A stretch of 64,000 bases of DNA. Origin: Diplosphaera chodatii. Lineage: Eukaryota; Chlorophyta; Trebouxiophyceae; Prasiolales; Stichococcaceae. Positions 22,728 to 33,600 of the stretch are shown piece after piece (positions within the stretch are counted from its first letter, which is position 1; each line of letters begins with the position of its first letter). A program made the position numbers and the translations under genes. Location: positions 868,001 through 932,000 of the forward strand of contig JAALGY010000010.1 in NCBI GenBank assembly GCA_032358165.1. The letters are read 5' to 3'. The notes beneath the pieces are model-generated. The model searched no databases and was not told the origin of the DNA. It was given only the letters and a program-made list of their open reading frames with translations.

Positions 22728-24429
22728 TCAACTTCTGCTTTCTGCCGCCGCCACCCTCTTCAAAAACCCCATTACGGCCGCGATGTACTCTGCTGGGTGC
22801 CGCCGCAGGTGGGCGCAGTGGCTCGATTGCTGCCAGCGCTGCACCGTCACATCCAAGCCCCTGCGAAGAGCACCCACCAGCACAGTGTGCATGATGGCAG
22901 CGTCACTCAGCAGTGCCACCGCCTGTCACACAGCCACCGGCACATCTTCGTACAACGGCTCTGGGTCCACATGCTTATGACATCAGCCTGAGTGCAAGCA
23001 CTGCATGGGTAGACACACGCACTGCGACTTCTTGTGCTCGATGAGGTGCGCAAGCCTTGCCGCATCACACAGGTCATCGTCTGCCGAATACAGATAAAGC
23101 CGTGGTGCGGGCACCGTCTCGTCCAGCAGCCGCTGCCTGTGAAGTGAACAGGCAGTGTTCTCGGATAGCGTTTCTGTTTACACATCTGCCGATGCATGAG
23201 CAGCCGCCGCTTCAAACGTATGGTAGCAGCAGTGGCTGAGCACATGAGGCAGACTGGCCAGGTGGACGCACCAGAAGCGCTTCGGGACATCGCCTACAAC
23301 CAGTATCCCGGCTGCTCCGAGCACGTAGAACATGAGCCGCAGCGCCAGCGCCATGGGAGGCGAGGCGCCTGACGAGAAGGCCTAGCAGGAAGCACAGGCA
23401 CTCGTCAGCGCCGCAGATGGTTAGTGGGCAGACTGACAGGTGCGCAGTAGTGGTACATCAATAAACTGGGCCCTGAGCCAAATGTGCCTGCTAAACAGTC
23501 GGCGAGTCTGGCGTGGTGGCACACCACAAACCTTGGCGCCACTGCTCCATGTCATATATGCTGGGCAGCTGTCGAAGATCAGGCCGGAGATGCGCGGCCT
23601 CAGCGCCTCAAACCTGAGTGTGCAAAGACTGAACATCAGCAAGGGCCCACTTGCATCAGTGCATAGAAAATCAGTGCACGTGCATCCAGGTAGCATGCAA
23701 AATCACAGGCCGCACCTGCGATCCTGCTCAAGCAGGAGAGACGTCTGCTCGAACACCAAGCAGCCGCCGTTGCTGAAGGTCCACAGCACAATTGGTCTGC
23801 GCAGATGCCGGACCGTAGCATGAGTGTGCAGCACAGGAGCGCAAGCGGCATGCAAACGCGTTCAGCTTGCACCGCCATGAGCTGCAAGCCTGATTGATCG
23901 AGACTGAGTCGCACGGACAGATGCTACCAGAGAGAAGTTGGCTCCACCTGTCAGCGCAGTGCTTGCTTGCTTGCACCCAGGTCAGAATGCTTGCAGCCCA
24001 CTCGCGGCGCCCACGCTCAAGGAACGCAAAGCCGGTAGCCGTAGGCTGTATCGTGCGCAGGCTGCTGTAGCCGTTTGCTGCCAGGAGAGCAGAGTACTTT
24101 GCAAGGTACTTATCCTGGCTGTTCACCCAGCCGCACAGCACCTGCATGCATGAGAACGTGGTTGTGAGCATAAGGCCCTACAGCTTGCACTGTTGTGCCA
24201 AGAGCATGCTGGCTGTCAAGAAAATAGTCAGAATGATGCTGATGCTGGGGCGGTGCCCAGTTGGCCCGAGTGACAGCTGGTGCATATGAGCAGGCATACA
24301 CCGCCTCTGCTGTTTCCAGTGTATCGGAGGTCTGTTCCCATTGCTGCGCCGCGTACGCACCACGAAAGGGGCACGAGGATCGACATCTTGTGCCAGGGTC
24401 ACAGCATCTGCGGCCCACCCAGTGGTCAT
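22728..24429 (-). CDS. TMEM53-like DUF829 alpha/beta-hydrolase-fold protein
   Basis: Seven exons on the minus strand: 24361-24429, 23948-24141, 23716-23796, 23532-23613, 23272-23381, 23023-23136, 22728-22860. All phases match; 260 residues. Recognisable DUF829 blocks in order: FVVLCGWVNSQDKYLAKYS (residues 22-40), PIVLWTFSNGGC (the nucleophile-elbow-like FSNGG), ISGLIFDSCPA, a hydrophobic ALALRLMFYVLGAAGILVV segment, RLYLYSADDDL and, near the end, HCAHLRRHPAEYIAAVMGFL. Animal TMEM53 is a nuclear-envelope membrane protein. Plant and algal members are uncharacterised, so no enzymatic activity is claimed. The start ATG gives a short leader (MTTGWAADAV), and other starts are possible. Confidence 0.8.
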
Positions 24430-24959
24430 GCCGCGTGCGCTACAGCAGGTGGCGGGTCGCAAGGCCCCAACGTGCTGATCTGTAACATCACATCCTCAAA
24501 TGCTGTGTGGTCGATTGCTGCGCTGCATAACAAATCATTGCACCCAGCTTACACAGAGGTGACGTGATTACTCTTGGACAAGTCAAGCGCAAAGCAGGAC
24601 TTAGCACACACGAGTGCACTGGTATGGTCTGGCATGCAGCATGCTGGATGGCTAGCAAGAGTTTGGTAGCAGGTACAGTGAACACGCAAGGAACTGTATA
24701 TCTGCTGACTCTGCCAAATGTGCACTCCTCCACTATCATGCGCTCCAGAAGGCGTGACAGCACCAAGTGAGGCAGGAGATCTTGCTCGTCATTGTACACG
24801 ATCCACGACATCGAAAGGACTCAAGGTCTAAGCACAGGACTCATCAATGGGTACCACTTCATCTGCTGGTGTTGCCAGCTGATTCTGCTTGCAGCTGGCC
24901 TTGTGCTCCCTGCTCCGCCTATGGTGGCTGCTGCCGTCTGTGAGGTGCCAGACGAGCGG
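24430..24959. other. Intergenic region, TMEM53-like promoter and CDC16 3' end
   Basis: About 530 bp between the TMEM53-like start and the CDC16 stop, both on the minus strand. No gene seen. Confidence 0.4.
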
Positions 24960-27900
24960 TCATGGCCCGAGCGCAATCCCCATGTCGTCTGGGTACGGCA
25001 CCACCTCCCGAAGCGCCACGCTCAGCATCTCGGCGGCGAAGCTGTCCTCGGGCCGCACCGCCAGCGCCTTGTGGTACTCCTCGATCGCCTCCATCAGCTT
25101 GCCCTGCAGCAGATTCAGGGTTTACAAGCAGGTCCCTGTGCCTAGCTGCACTGCATGACCTCGACAAGATGATCTCCCGGCAGAACTTGCACAGCTGTAT
25201 GGCGACCACAACATCTGTTGCATGGGCAGTACCCCACCTGGCAGTGCAGCGTGAAGGCCAGCGCTGTGCGGGAAGCCGCGCGCCCCGGAACGAGCAGCAG
25301 CGCGGTGCGGATGGCTTCAGCCGAGCGGTCGAAGTGCCGCAGCTTCCGCAGCGCGTGGCCCATCGCCAGCCACGTGGGCTCCCAGGCTGCATGCGTTGGT
25401 GCAGCAAATACTTGTCCTATGCTCGCAGGCAGAAGGGCTCTGCCCATCGCAGCACCACACTATGTGGCCACCATCAGTCGCACTGCCCACCAGCAAGTAC
25501 ATTTCACAAAAGAGTATCTGATTTGACAACATCGCATTCACTTGAAGTCCAGCTAGGATTTGCCGCTTCTAGGCAAAGGTGGGCACGCACAGCAGTGCAA
25601 GGCTGCACGCTCCAAATGACACGAGAACAACATCAGCGCAGGTCCTGCCTCCAAGGGTCCACCGCGGCGCCAGCTCCAGGGCTCACCGACGTGCAGGCCG
25701 CCCTTGGCCAGGTGCAGCGCCTTGCGCAGGAACTCCTCCGCCTCCACGGCGCTGCCGGCTCGCAGCGCCACGCAGCCCCGCTCGTGCGCCAGCAGCGGGT
25801 CCTTCGGGCACAGCCTGCAGTGAGCCGGGGCAGGAAGTTTGGGTGAGCAGCAGCAGCGACTTGTTTGAGCGACAGGAGCAACAACAACAGCAGTTGTATG
25901 CGGCAGAGGACGGCGGCGCTGGCCGCTGCGCTACCAGCTGCGGACGAGTGCTCTGCATGGATCGAGGTGGTTGGGCAGATGGCTTCACATGCCTGGTGGC
26001 AGCGGCAAACATGTGCTCTGCGAGCGGCATGTTGTTCAGCCGGGCGTACTCGGTGCCGAGGCCCGCCAGCGGCGCCGCCAGCCCCGGGAACAGGCGCGCC
26101 GCCGTCCTGTAGGCCGCCATCGCCTGCGACAGCATGGGTCATACATGATGTTGTGTGCTGCCATGACGACTGCATGGTACTGGTCCCCCGCACCGCAGCG
26201 GGGCCAGGTAGCTGGCGCACGGCCGCGCAAATGTGACCGGCTGCCCAGCAGGTAGGTGCAAGGTGAACTGTGCAGTGCAGGGAGCCATCGCATCGCATCG
26301 GCTGTGGATCAGATGGCAGTGACAGCAGCCATCTGCGGAGGTCGGGCAGCATGTGTTGCACCTGATCGCTTTCGTCCTGCGCCGCAAAAGCGTGGCCGTA
26401 GGCGAGCCAGCCTGGGGCGAAGCGGCTGTCGGCTGTGGTGGCGCGCCCGAAGTAGCGTCGCGCTGCATCGTACTGCAAGCGCCACCATGTCAGGTGCTGA
26501 CACTAAACGCAACATATAGCTGCTTGTAGGGCAGCAATGCAAAGCCTGGTGCCAGGCCACTGTGCCGGCAAGAGACAAGGCATCAGCCAGGTGCACGAAG
26601 GCCAGGCCGAGCGCCTCTGTGTCCCTGGTTTGCAGCCACCAGGGCGCACACCTGCCCGCACGCCATGTAGTAGCAGCCGGCAGCGTACCAGGCGACGGCC
26701 TCGCCGGGGCGCTCCTCCATGAGCCTGGACACATGACAATACCCTCACATGGTCTGTGATCAGCTACGCAGCCGTCCCGGAGATAGGAATGCCACGCCAC
26801 ACATGACACCACCCCCTGCCTTGCTGACCAACTAGAGCAGTAGCAACCAAACAAGACAACATCGGAATGAAGGCTACCATCCAGCAAGGCGCACCTGTGG
26901 CCCAGCAGGAACAGGTCGGAGGTGCGGCGCAGCTCCACCGCCGCCGCCAGGTGCACCGGGTACGCCCCGGCGGCAAATGGGTCCGCCTCCAGCACCCCCG
27001 ATGTTATGGAGTAGCACTCCTGCACATCGGCCATGGCCCCAACTTGGTTGGAGATATCCGAGCCCACCTTGTGCCTGTTGCCCACTTGACGGTGTGGCCA
27101 GGCACGGTGGCTATGTACTCGTTGCACGGGCACCTGCCAGCATGATGCACTGGAGAGCATTGCACATGCAGCCGCTCTCATGTGATTCATGCACCTGGTA
27201 GGAGCCCTGATGGTGCAGCAGAGTGGCGCGTGCGACTGCCACATCAGCGTTGCCGCCCAAGCCGCACCCATCCTGCCCAGCTGATGGGCTCTCGTGCTCT
27301 GCATGACATGGCAGGGCATGTACGATCGTAGTCACTGCTTATCACAGTATTGCACCCGTGACAGGCCATGCCAAGCTTGGCAGGTGGTTGGCCTCAGGGA
27401 CTCAGAAAGCAGTACAACCTGCACATAGCACTTCCCAGTGCCCTGTCAGCCAGACACTGTCAGGGCTCACGCACAGCAAGTGGTGCGCTAGCTGCTCAAT
27501 CCAGGTGCACCTGCCTGCTGCACAGCTGGCATGCGCAGCGCACCTCCGAGCTGGTGCGCCAGCGCTGCGCTGCTGGTGGCCTCGTCGCCGGGGGAGCTGC
27601 CGCCGCTGACATTGCCCCCAGCCGCTGTGCTGCCCTGCTGTGCAACCGACTCCTCCGCCGCACCTGCAAACACCCTGGCGCTTACCTTTCCAACACGCTC
27701 AGTAGGCCCTTTGGGCTTCGGTGCTGCTAGTGGTGCCCGCTGCCAGCAGGGCTCTGATGCACGTGCCGGAGTCAGCCGCCCTGCTAGGCCTGGCACAGAT
27801 GCGTGTCCACCTGTCTGCATGGGCGTCGGCATGCCGGGGAAAGGCGCCAATGGGTGGGCGGCGCCGCCAGGTTCCCGCGGGGACTCTGGCGGCGGCGGCG

Positions 27901-29964
27901 CCTCCAGCTCATCCAGCCCCGCCCGCAGATCTTCTTCCCGCCCATACGCCTTGGCCTTCGCCCTGGCCACACCCCAGCGGGTACGTTAGGTTGTCGGCAG
28001 GCATAAGACAGTGGACCAACCCTAGGCTCTGCAGATGCACTTGAGCGTCTGCAAACAGCAGGCGCACGTGAGTGCTTGCCGCAGCTCGGCTGCACGGCGC
28101 ACAAGGCCAGAGGTTCTGGTGGCGGGTGACGGCGTGCAACGCACCGGTACAGCAGCTGCAGCCAGCGGTCAGCGGGCGGCACGGGGAGGTCCGACAGCAG
28201 GGCGCGCTCCTCATCCACGCCCAGCATGTGCCGCTCCACCACCGCCTGGATAGGAACATCAGCCTGAAAGGGCTTCCCTCTGCGTGAAGACTGTTAGAGG
28301 CCCCGTGTGGGCATGCTCCCCGTCCATGCCCAGCATGTGCCGCTCCACCACCGCCTGCGCCAGCTCAGCACGCATGTACGAACTTTGTGGGAGGCTGTCA
28401 GCTGAGATAGACTGCACAGCATACCGTCAATGGAGCCATGCTGCTGGCAGCCGCAGCAGCGTGGCCTTGCTGTGGTACCAGGTGTGGGGAGTGATGCTGT
28501 CACGCGAGAGGACTGATGTGCCAGAAGCGCGGGGCTGCATGCGGCTGCGGGGGCGCCGGTCAAAGGCACCTGGAAGGCCTCGTAGCAGAAGGGGTCGGCG
28601 CGCAGGGCGGAGGAGAAGCAGGCGGCCGCGCGCGGGCCGTTGTCCAGCGCCTCGAAGGCGCGGCCCCGCAGGCAGCACATCGCCGCCGCGAAGCCGATGC
28701 ACTCGCCCACCGGCGCATCCGCGTCCTCCAGCTCCTGGGAAGGGGGTTTCGTTCACAGTAGGCATCTCGGCACCTCGGCATGAGAACGTGCTGGGTGCAG
28801 TGCCTCACAGCTCGCTGTTCACGACAGGTGTTGGCGTGCGAGGTGAGTGGCCGGGCGTCATCAGCACCAGCCGCCCACTCACAGCACTGACGCAACAAGT
28901 GCCCAAACCGACCATCAGCGCCGGCATGCTTCCTGGTCACCAGAGGTGACCTAAAGCAATCTGAGCAAGGGTGGCCCCCCGATTGCGATGCAGCACGACT
29001 TGCAGGCAATGCTTGATGCTACAGGGTGGGACTCCTACCCACCGCGGGGGCGAGGTCCTCGAAGTCGGGGCCGCCGCCAGGGGCGTCGAGCGGCGCGAAC
29101 AGCTCCTTTACACATCATAATCCACCAGCCAGAAAGAATATCTGCTTGCGTGTGCGTGTGTGGGTTCCATGCATGGTCTTGCAGATGCGCACCGCGGGGG
29201 CGAGGTCCTCGAAGTCGGGGCCGCCCCCCGGGGCGCTCAGCAGCGCGAGCACCTCCTCCCAGTCGCCCAGCGCCGCCAGGCAGCGCGCCGCCAGGTACCG
29301 GAACCGCACATCCGCGTCCGTCAGCGGCGCCGCCCCGCAGCGCAGCAGCCCCAGGCACCGCCGGTGCTGCCCGCCCATGAAGTACGCCTGCACACCATGG
29401 CGTTACATGTAGGCTGTGTGAACATAAGCGCCTGCTATACCATACCAACCCCTAGGCACCACCCACGCTGCCCTTTCGCAAGGAGCATTTGTGTTTCGCG
29501 GCACCCTTGGTCTGGGCTGGGATTGCCTCCTCGCATGGCAGCCTCTTACAGCTTCGTAGTGGCAGTGCAGCGGGTCAAGCGTTGATCATGCTGCCCATGC
29601 TGGGAAGGCGCGCGATCCGCGCGAGCTGCCGCTGGATTCGGTGCTGGTATCTGCACGCTGCAGCGAGCCCACCTGGCACAGCAGGTACACGTCCGCCGGC
29701 GCGCCGCCGCTGAGCGTCGCCAGCTTGTCGGCGAAGAACGCGGCCGAGTCGGTGAGGTGCTTGGCCAGCGCGTCGTGCACCAGGGCCCGCAGTCTGCACA
29801 TGGCGCAGGGACCGTTGATACTTGGCAGCAGCTTCAGCGGTCCGAGAGTCTGGGAACTGTGGGAGAGGAGATCCGACAGCCTTCAGACCATCACATGCAT
29901 CCCAGCCTAGGCCCGCAGGAAGAGTGCGGCACCTGATGCACTGTTCTTCGATCGCCGCCATCAT
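24960..29964 (-). CDS. CDC16: Anaphase-promoting complex subunit 6 (CDC16), TPR protein
   Basis: Minus-strand exons: 29933-29964, 29673-29793, 29193-29387, (optional 29043-29105), 28570-28734, 28145-28245, about 27544-27962, about 27195-27298, 26895-27019, 26652-26724, 26362-26472, 25993-26123, 25687-25814, 25238-25386, 24960-25103. They give 665 residues, or 686 with the optional exon; human CDC16 has 620. CDC16-type blocks run in order: AFFADKLATLSG, FRYLAARCLAALGDW, CLRGRAFEALDNGPRAA, AWYAAGCYYMACGQ, APGWLAYGHAFAAQDESDQA, LCPKDPLLAHERGCVALRAG, WEPTWLAMGHALRKL. APC6 is a TPR scaffold of the APC/C ubiquitin ligase that drives exit from mitosis. Exon 6 encodes a Pro/Gly/Ser-rich, probably disordered insert of about 130 residues; its donor and the next acceptor are ambiguous. 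One intron (25815-25992) has a GC donor. The C-terminal tail of animal CDC16 is absent. Confidence 0.88.
28219..28248 (-). repeat. Exon segment of CDC16 duplicated at 28328-28357
   Basis: Thirty bases at the 5' end of the exon 28145-28245, plus its CAG acceptor, are identical to 28328-28357 in the preceding intron. The intron copy encodes AVVERHMLGMDGEHAHTG with a CAG acceptor but no nearby GT donor, so it looks like a relic or pseudo-exon. Confidence 0.8.
29041..29075 (-). repeat. Exon segment of CDC16 duplicated (partner 29191-29225)
   Basis: Thirty-five bases are identical to 29191-29225, the 3' end of exon 29193-29387. The 29043-29105 copy has its own AAAG acceptor and a strong GTGGGT donor. 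It keeps the frame, encoding 21 residues that end GGGPDFEDLAPA like the parent exon. Confidence 0.8.
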
Positions 29965-30661
29965 GGAGCGTAATTGACGACACTTTCGCCAAGCGCAGCT
30001 GAATCTGGAGAAGTATAAGGCTTGCCGATGTTGCTGCTGCACAGCCTTGATGCCTCGCAGTGTTACATCCGTCACCGCGTTCAACTCTTCCTGCGACGGA
30101 AGCAGCTGAGCAGACACCTCGTCTGAATGTAGATAGGCGGAGAAGCGTTTGTTCACTCACGATCAACAGCACCCGTGGTTTTCATGAATGCAACGCACCT
30201 GTTTCCTCTGTTGCGCTGTTTCACACACTCTTGTTCACAACTTCCGGTGCAGCTTGGATCCATGCAGAGTGCTGGTAGTTGCCTGCCTGATTTACAGAAC
30301 ACACATTGCATATAATGACCAGACCGCAGAAATGGCGTTTGGCAAGATGGCAGCATCCAACATGCACATGATGGTACCCGACAGCTGTTGGCATCCTGCT
30401 TCCTGCACCCTGATGTTGCAGCCCCCGTTCCCTGTGGTCCCCCTCTTCTTTGCCAAAACGCATGTTGCACATGAAGGGCAGGTGCAGGTGACCGTCCCAC
30501 TTGCATGCCAGCCGGGTCAGCCCTATACCACCGGCTCTAGGCGCCCTGATCTCGGCGACCCGGCGGCGGGCGCGGGTGCTGTTGTATTCCCGTTATTTCG
30601 ATTGTTTTTAGGCACCCCGTCAGCTAGCGCGCGAGACCGGCAGCGGCAGCCGGCCCGCGGC
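29965..30661. other. Divergent intergenic region CDC16 / unknown gene
   Basis: About 700 bp that should hold both promoters. A GATTGTTTTTAG acceptor-like site at about 30600-30611 suggests that the right-hand gene may have a 5' exon or 5'-UTR intron here. No separate gene was recognised. Confidence 0.4.
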
Positions 30662-33600
30662 ATGGGCCGGGGCTGGGGGAAGCTGCCGTTCACGTCGCTG
30701 GACGGCGAGAGGGGCGGCCTGTACATCCGGCACAGCCGCTGCGACGTCAGCGGGCAGCCGGTATCAGCAAGCGTCTTCGCGTCTCTCGACTTCCTGCAAT
30801 CGGCCGCAGCCAGCCCCCTGCAGGCGCTGCCCGAGGCGTCCGAACAGGGTGAGTCACGATCTATACGACTACGTATTCGCATGTTCCCCCTGGCCAGGAC
30901 CCCGCAGGACAGTGTGGCGTCCTGGCACAGGTCTTCCGACCCATCAACGCACAACAACCGCTGCCAACCGGCTTGAGGACCCCAATGCCATGCTTGACAC
31001 CCCGGTCTGGCTCGCGTACAGCCTTTCAAACATGATCAGACGCCGCAAGCTGTGTCGTGAGTGCCCGTGACACCGATTTCGGGCTCGACGACCTCAGTCA
31101 GGGTCACAACCCTGATTTGGTCTGGCGTGCACGGCTGGCTGGGGCAGAGTGCAAACACACAACACGAGCGTAGCGCTGGTCTGGAGCATTCAGCACACGG
31201 GATGTTTTCCGGTCGATTGCCCCGCCTTTGGTCGGCTGCACCTTTATGTCTGTGGTCCAGCTGGCAGCTACGAAGTAGCGTGGACGACCTGCAGAGGTGT
31301 CGGAGGAATCGGCTGGCAGCGTCAGCATGCCGCGCCGGCGCGTCTTGGCCGTGTTCTCACCCTGAGCAGGCCCGTGAACCGCTCTATTGCTGGCACACCG
31401 TGGCCAGCCTGCAGTGCTGAGTTGATCACGACCGAACGATCATCATTGTGTGCAGTCCAGTCATGCTTCTGAAGGACGTGGTCTCAAACAACTCACGATG
31501 GTCAGGGCAAACATATCTTCCGAGCATGAGATTCATTTGAGCATGAGAATTACTGAGCGGTTCTCTGGTGCTGAGATGCTGTTGTCGCGGTGCATGCAGA
31601 GCATGCCATCAGCCGTGCGCGGGGCCTGTGCCCGGCATTTGCGGAGTGGAAGCTGGCGCACAGGAGCCGCGGCGGCGGCTGCGACGACGCCGCGCTGCAG
31701 GCCGTCATGGAGCTGGGCGGCTTCGCACTGCGGCGGCCGCCGTCCTCGCGCCGGGGCCGCCTGCTGCTGCACGTCCCGGTCGACACCCGGCTCCCGCGGG
31801 GGTGCGTCAGCCGGGATGTGTGTCTGCCACCAATTAGACTGCTTGCTTTGCGTATGAGACGGATTTTGCAATCCTGCATCACGCTGTGCTATGTCTCCAT
31901 TCTGCACTCTGCACCTCAGCAGGACCGTTCGCCAATACATCACTGACAGTGCATGTGCTGAGTGCTGACTGTAGCACCTCACTCTGCGCAGGCTGCTGTC
32001 GTCGCTGGGCGCGGCCGACGCGTCCACCGGCAAGCCCCGGGACTTCTTCGCCTGGGTGGCTGGGGTGGCCAGGAGCGCCGCCGCCAGCGGCCGCATGCAG
32101 CTGTTCCTGCTGACGCACCGTGGCGCCACCTTCGCGGTGACACCCGTGCTCTGTCGTCACCTGCGTGACACGTCATGTCATGCGATGACGCCCAGGCGAG
32201 GGCACAGCGTGGTTGATGATTTGCCGTGACATCCCTTGCGTTTCTGTCGATGTAAGCAGCCTGGTGAATGTCTGGTGAATGTGTGATTCTGAGGCCTGCG
32301 TGGCGTCTCACAGGTCATGGCGGACGGCCGTGACAGGGCGAGGCCCACGATGCACGTCTTCGATCCGCTGGGCTGCACGCTGCACCCGACGAATCAGCGT
32401 GCCTACGCCGTCACCTTTGTTGGTGAGAGGGATCAGTCATGTCATGCCCTCCGCCACTAGCTTCACAGGGCTCTGCCACCACCGCTTTATGCCCAGCACT
32501 ATGTGCTGTGCCTAACAACATGCTTATAGTCTTCAACAGCTGAGAGTTACAGCCTATGGCTTTCATTGATTGTTTAACTTGACCTGTGTGTTTGCAGCTT
32601 CACGGCGCAGCGGCCTGGAGTTCAACCAGCGGCCGCCAGCTGAGCAGGCCGCCGACTTCTTCCACCGCCGCTTCCACCACACCTTGAAGGTGCTGCGCCT
32701 ACCTGCAGCGCCTACCTGCAGCCTGCCTGCGGGAGCATGGCTGCAGCATGGTGCCACCATGTTATCAGACCTCTCCAGACCCCACTGATGGGTCTTTGCA
32801 AACAGATGCTACCATCTGTGTGCTCGGTTTGACCTGCGCAGGTGGACCAGGCAGTGATTGACGCCATCACGTCAGCACTGGACAAGAGCCCTGAGGCGGC
32901 CTCTGCGGTGCTCAAGGCCGCCGTCCGCCGCCATGCCATCGTAGAGGTCCAGGTGCGATGTCGTACGCTTTCCATGTCTGGCATCTTTTGCCATGTCAAC
33001 ACATGTCGCGGTGTCGTGGAACCGATCTGTCTGTCCTTCTGCTATCCTCATCGTGCAGCCTGGCAAGGATCGTCATAGGGTTCACCTTGCTGCAAGTCCC
33101 ATGATGACATTTGCTAATGACTTCACGGTCTTCCGCAGGAGGTTCTGCCGGCGGCACCGGTTGCTCGCCAGCCTGGCGACACGGCGGCCTCGCAGCTCAC
33201 AGCGCAGCTTGCCCTGCTGACCAACCCGAAGGTGGGGCTGCCCTGACCCTTCAGTGCTGCTGGGTCGTTTGCGACTTTTGTGATGCGGCCGTTGCAGGGC
33301 TGCAACCGGGGAAGCGCAGCCTGGGCTGCTTCAGGTTCCACCTCATGAAGCTTGCTCTTTCATATGTCAAGGGCAGTATGCATCTCAGTTCAAATGCTTG
33401 GTCAACCAAGGGACCTGATTGTATCGTTGGTGCAGATGTCGGTGGCGGCCATCTACGAGACACTGGTTGCGCCCCAGGGTGGCTCCGCGCCGGCCACGCC
33501 AAAGGGCGGCCCCCGCCTTGTCCGCTTCGCCTCCTCGCCGCCCGGGGTGTGTCAACCTTTTTTTGAGTGGCTGCTTGTATGATTAACACGAAGAGTGGTG

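Noticed and set aside
24960..29964. The two CDC16 duplications as transposon target-site duplications or an inserted element
   Set aside because: The repeats are 30-35 nt copies of exon ends with no terminal inverted repeats or coding content between them.
29575..30156. Longer minus-strand open frame that could extend the CDC16 N-terminus
   Set aside because: It reads the CDC16 second exon in the wrong frame. A short first exon (29933-29964) joins in phase and gives the expected N-terminus.
30898..30964. GQCGVLAQ-like reading as a cysteine-peptidase (MINDY-type) active site
   Set aside because: It looks tempting, but that frame requires an acceptor at 30908 and hits TGA at about 31034. The next exon joins only from the other frame (LEDPNAMLDTPVW).
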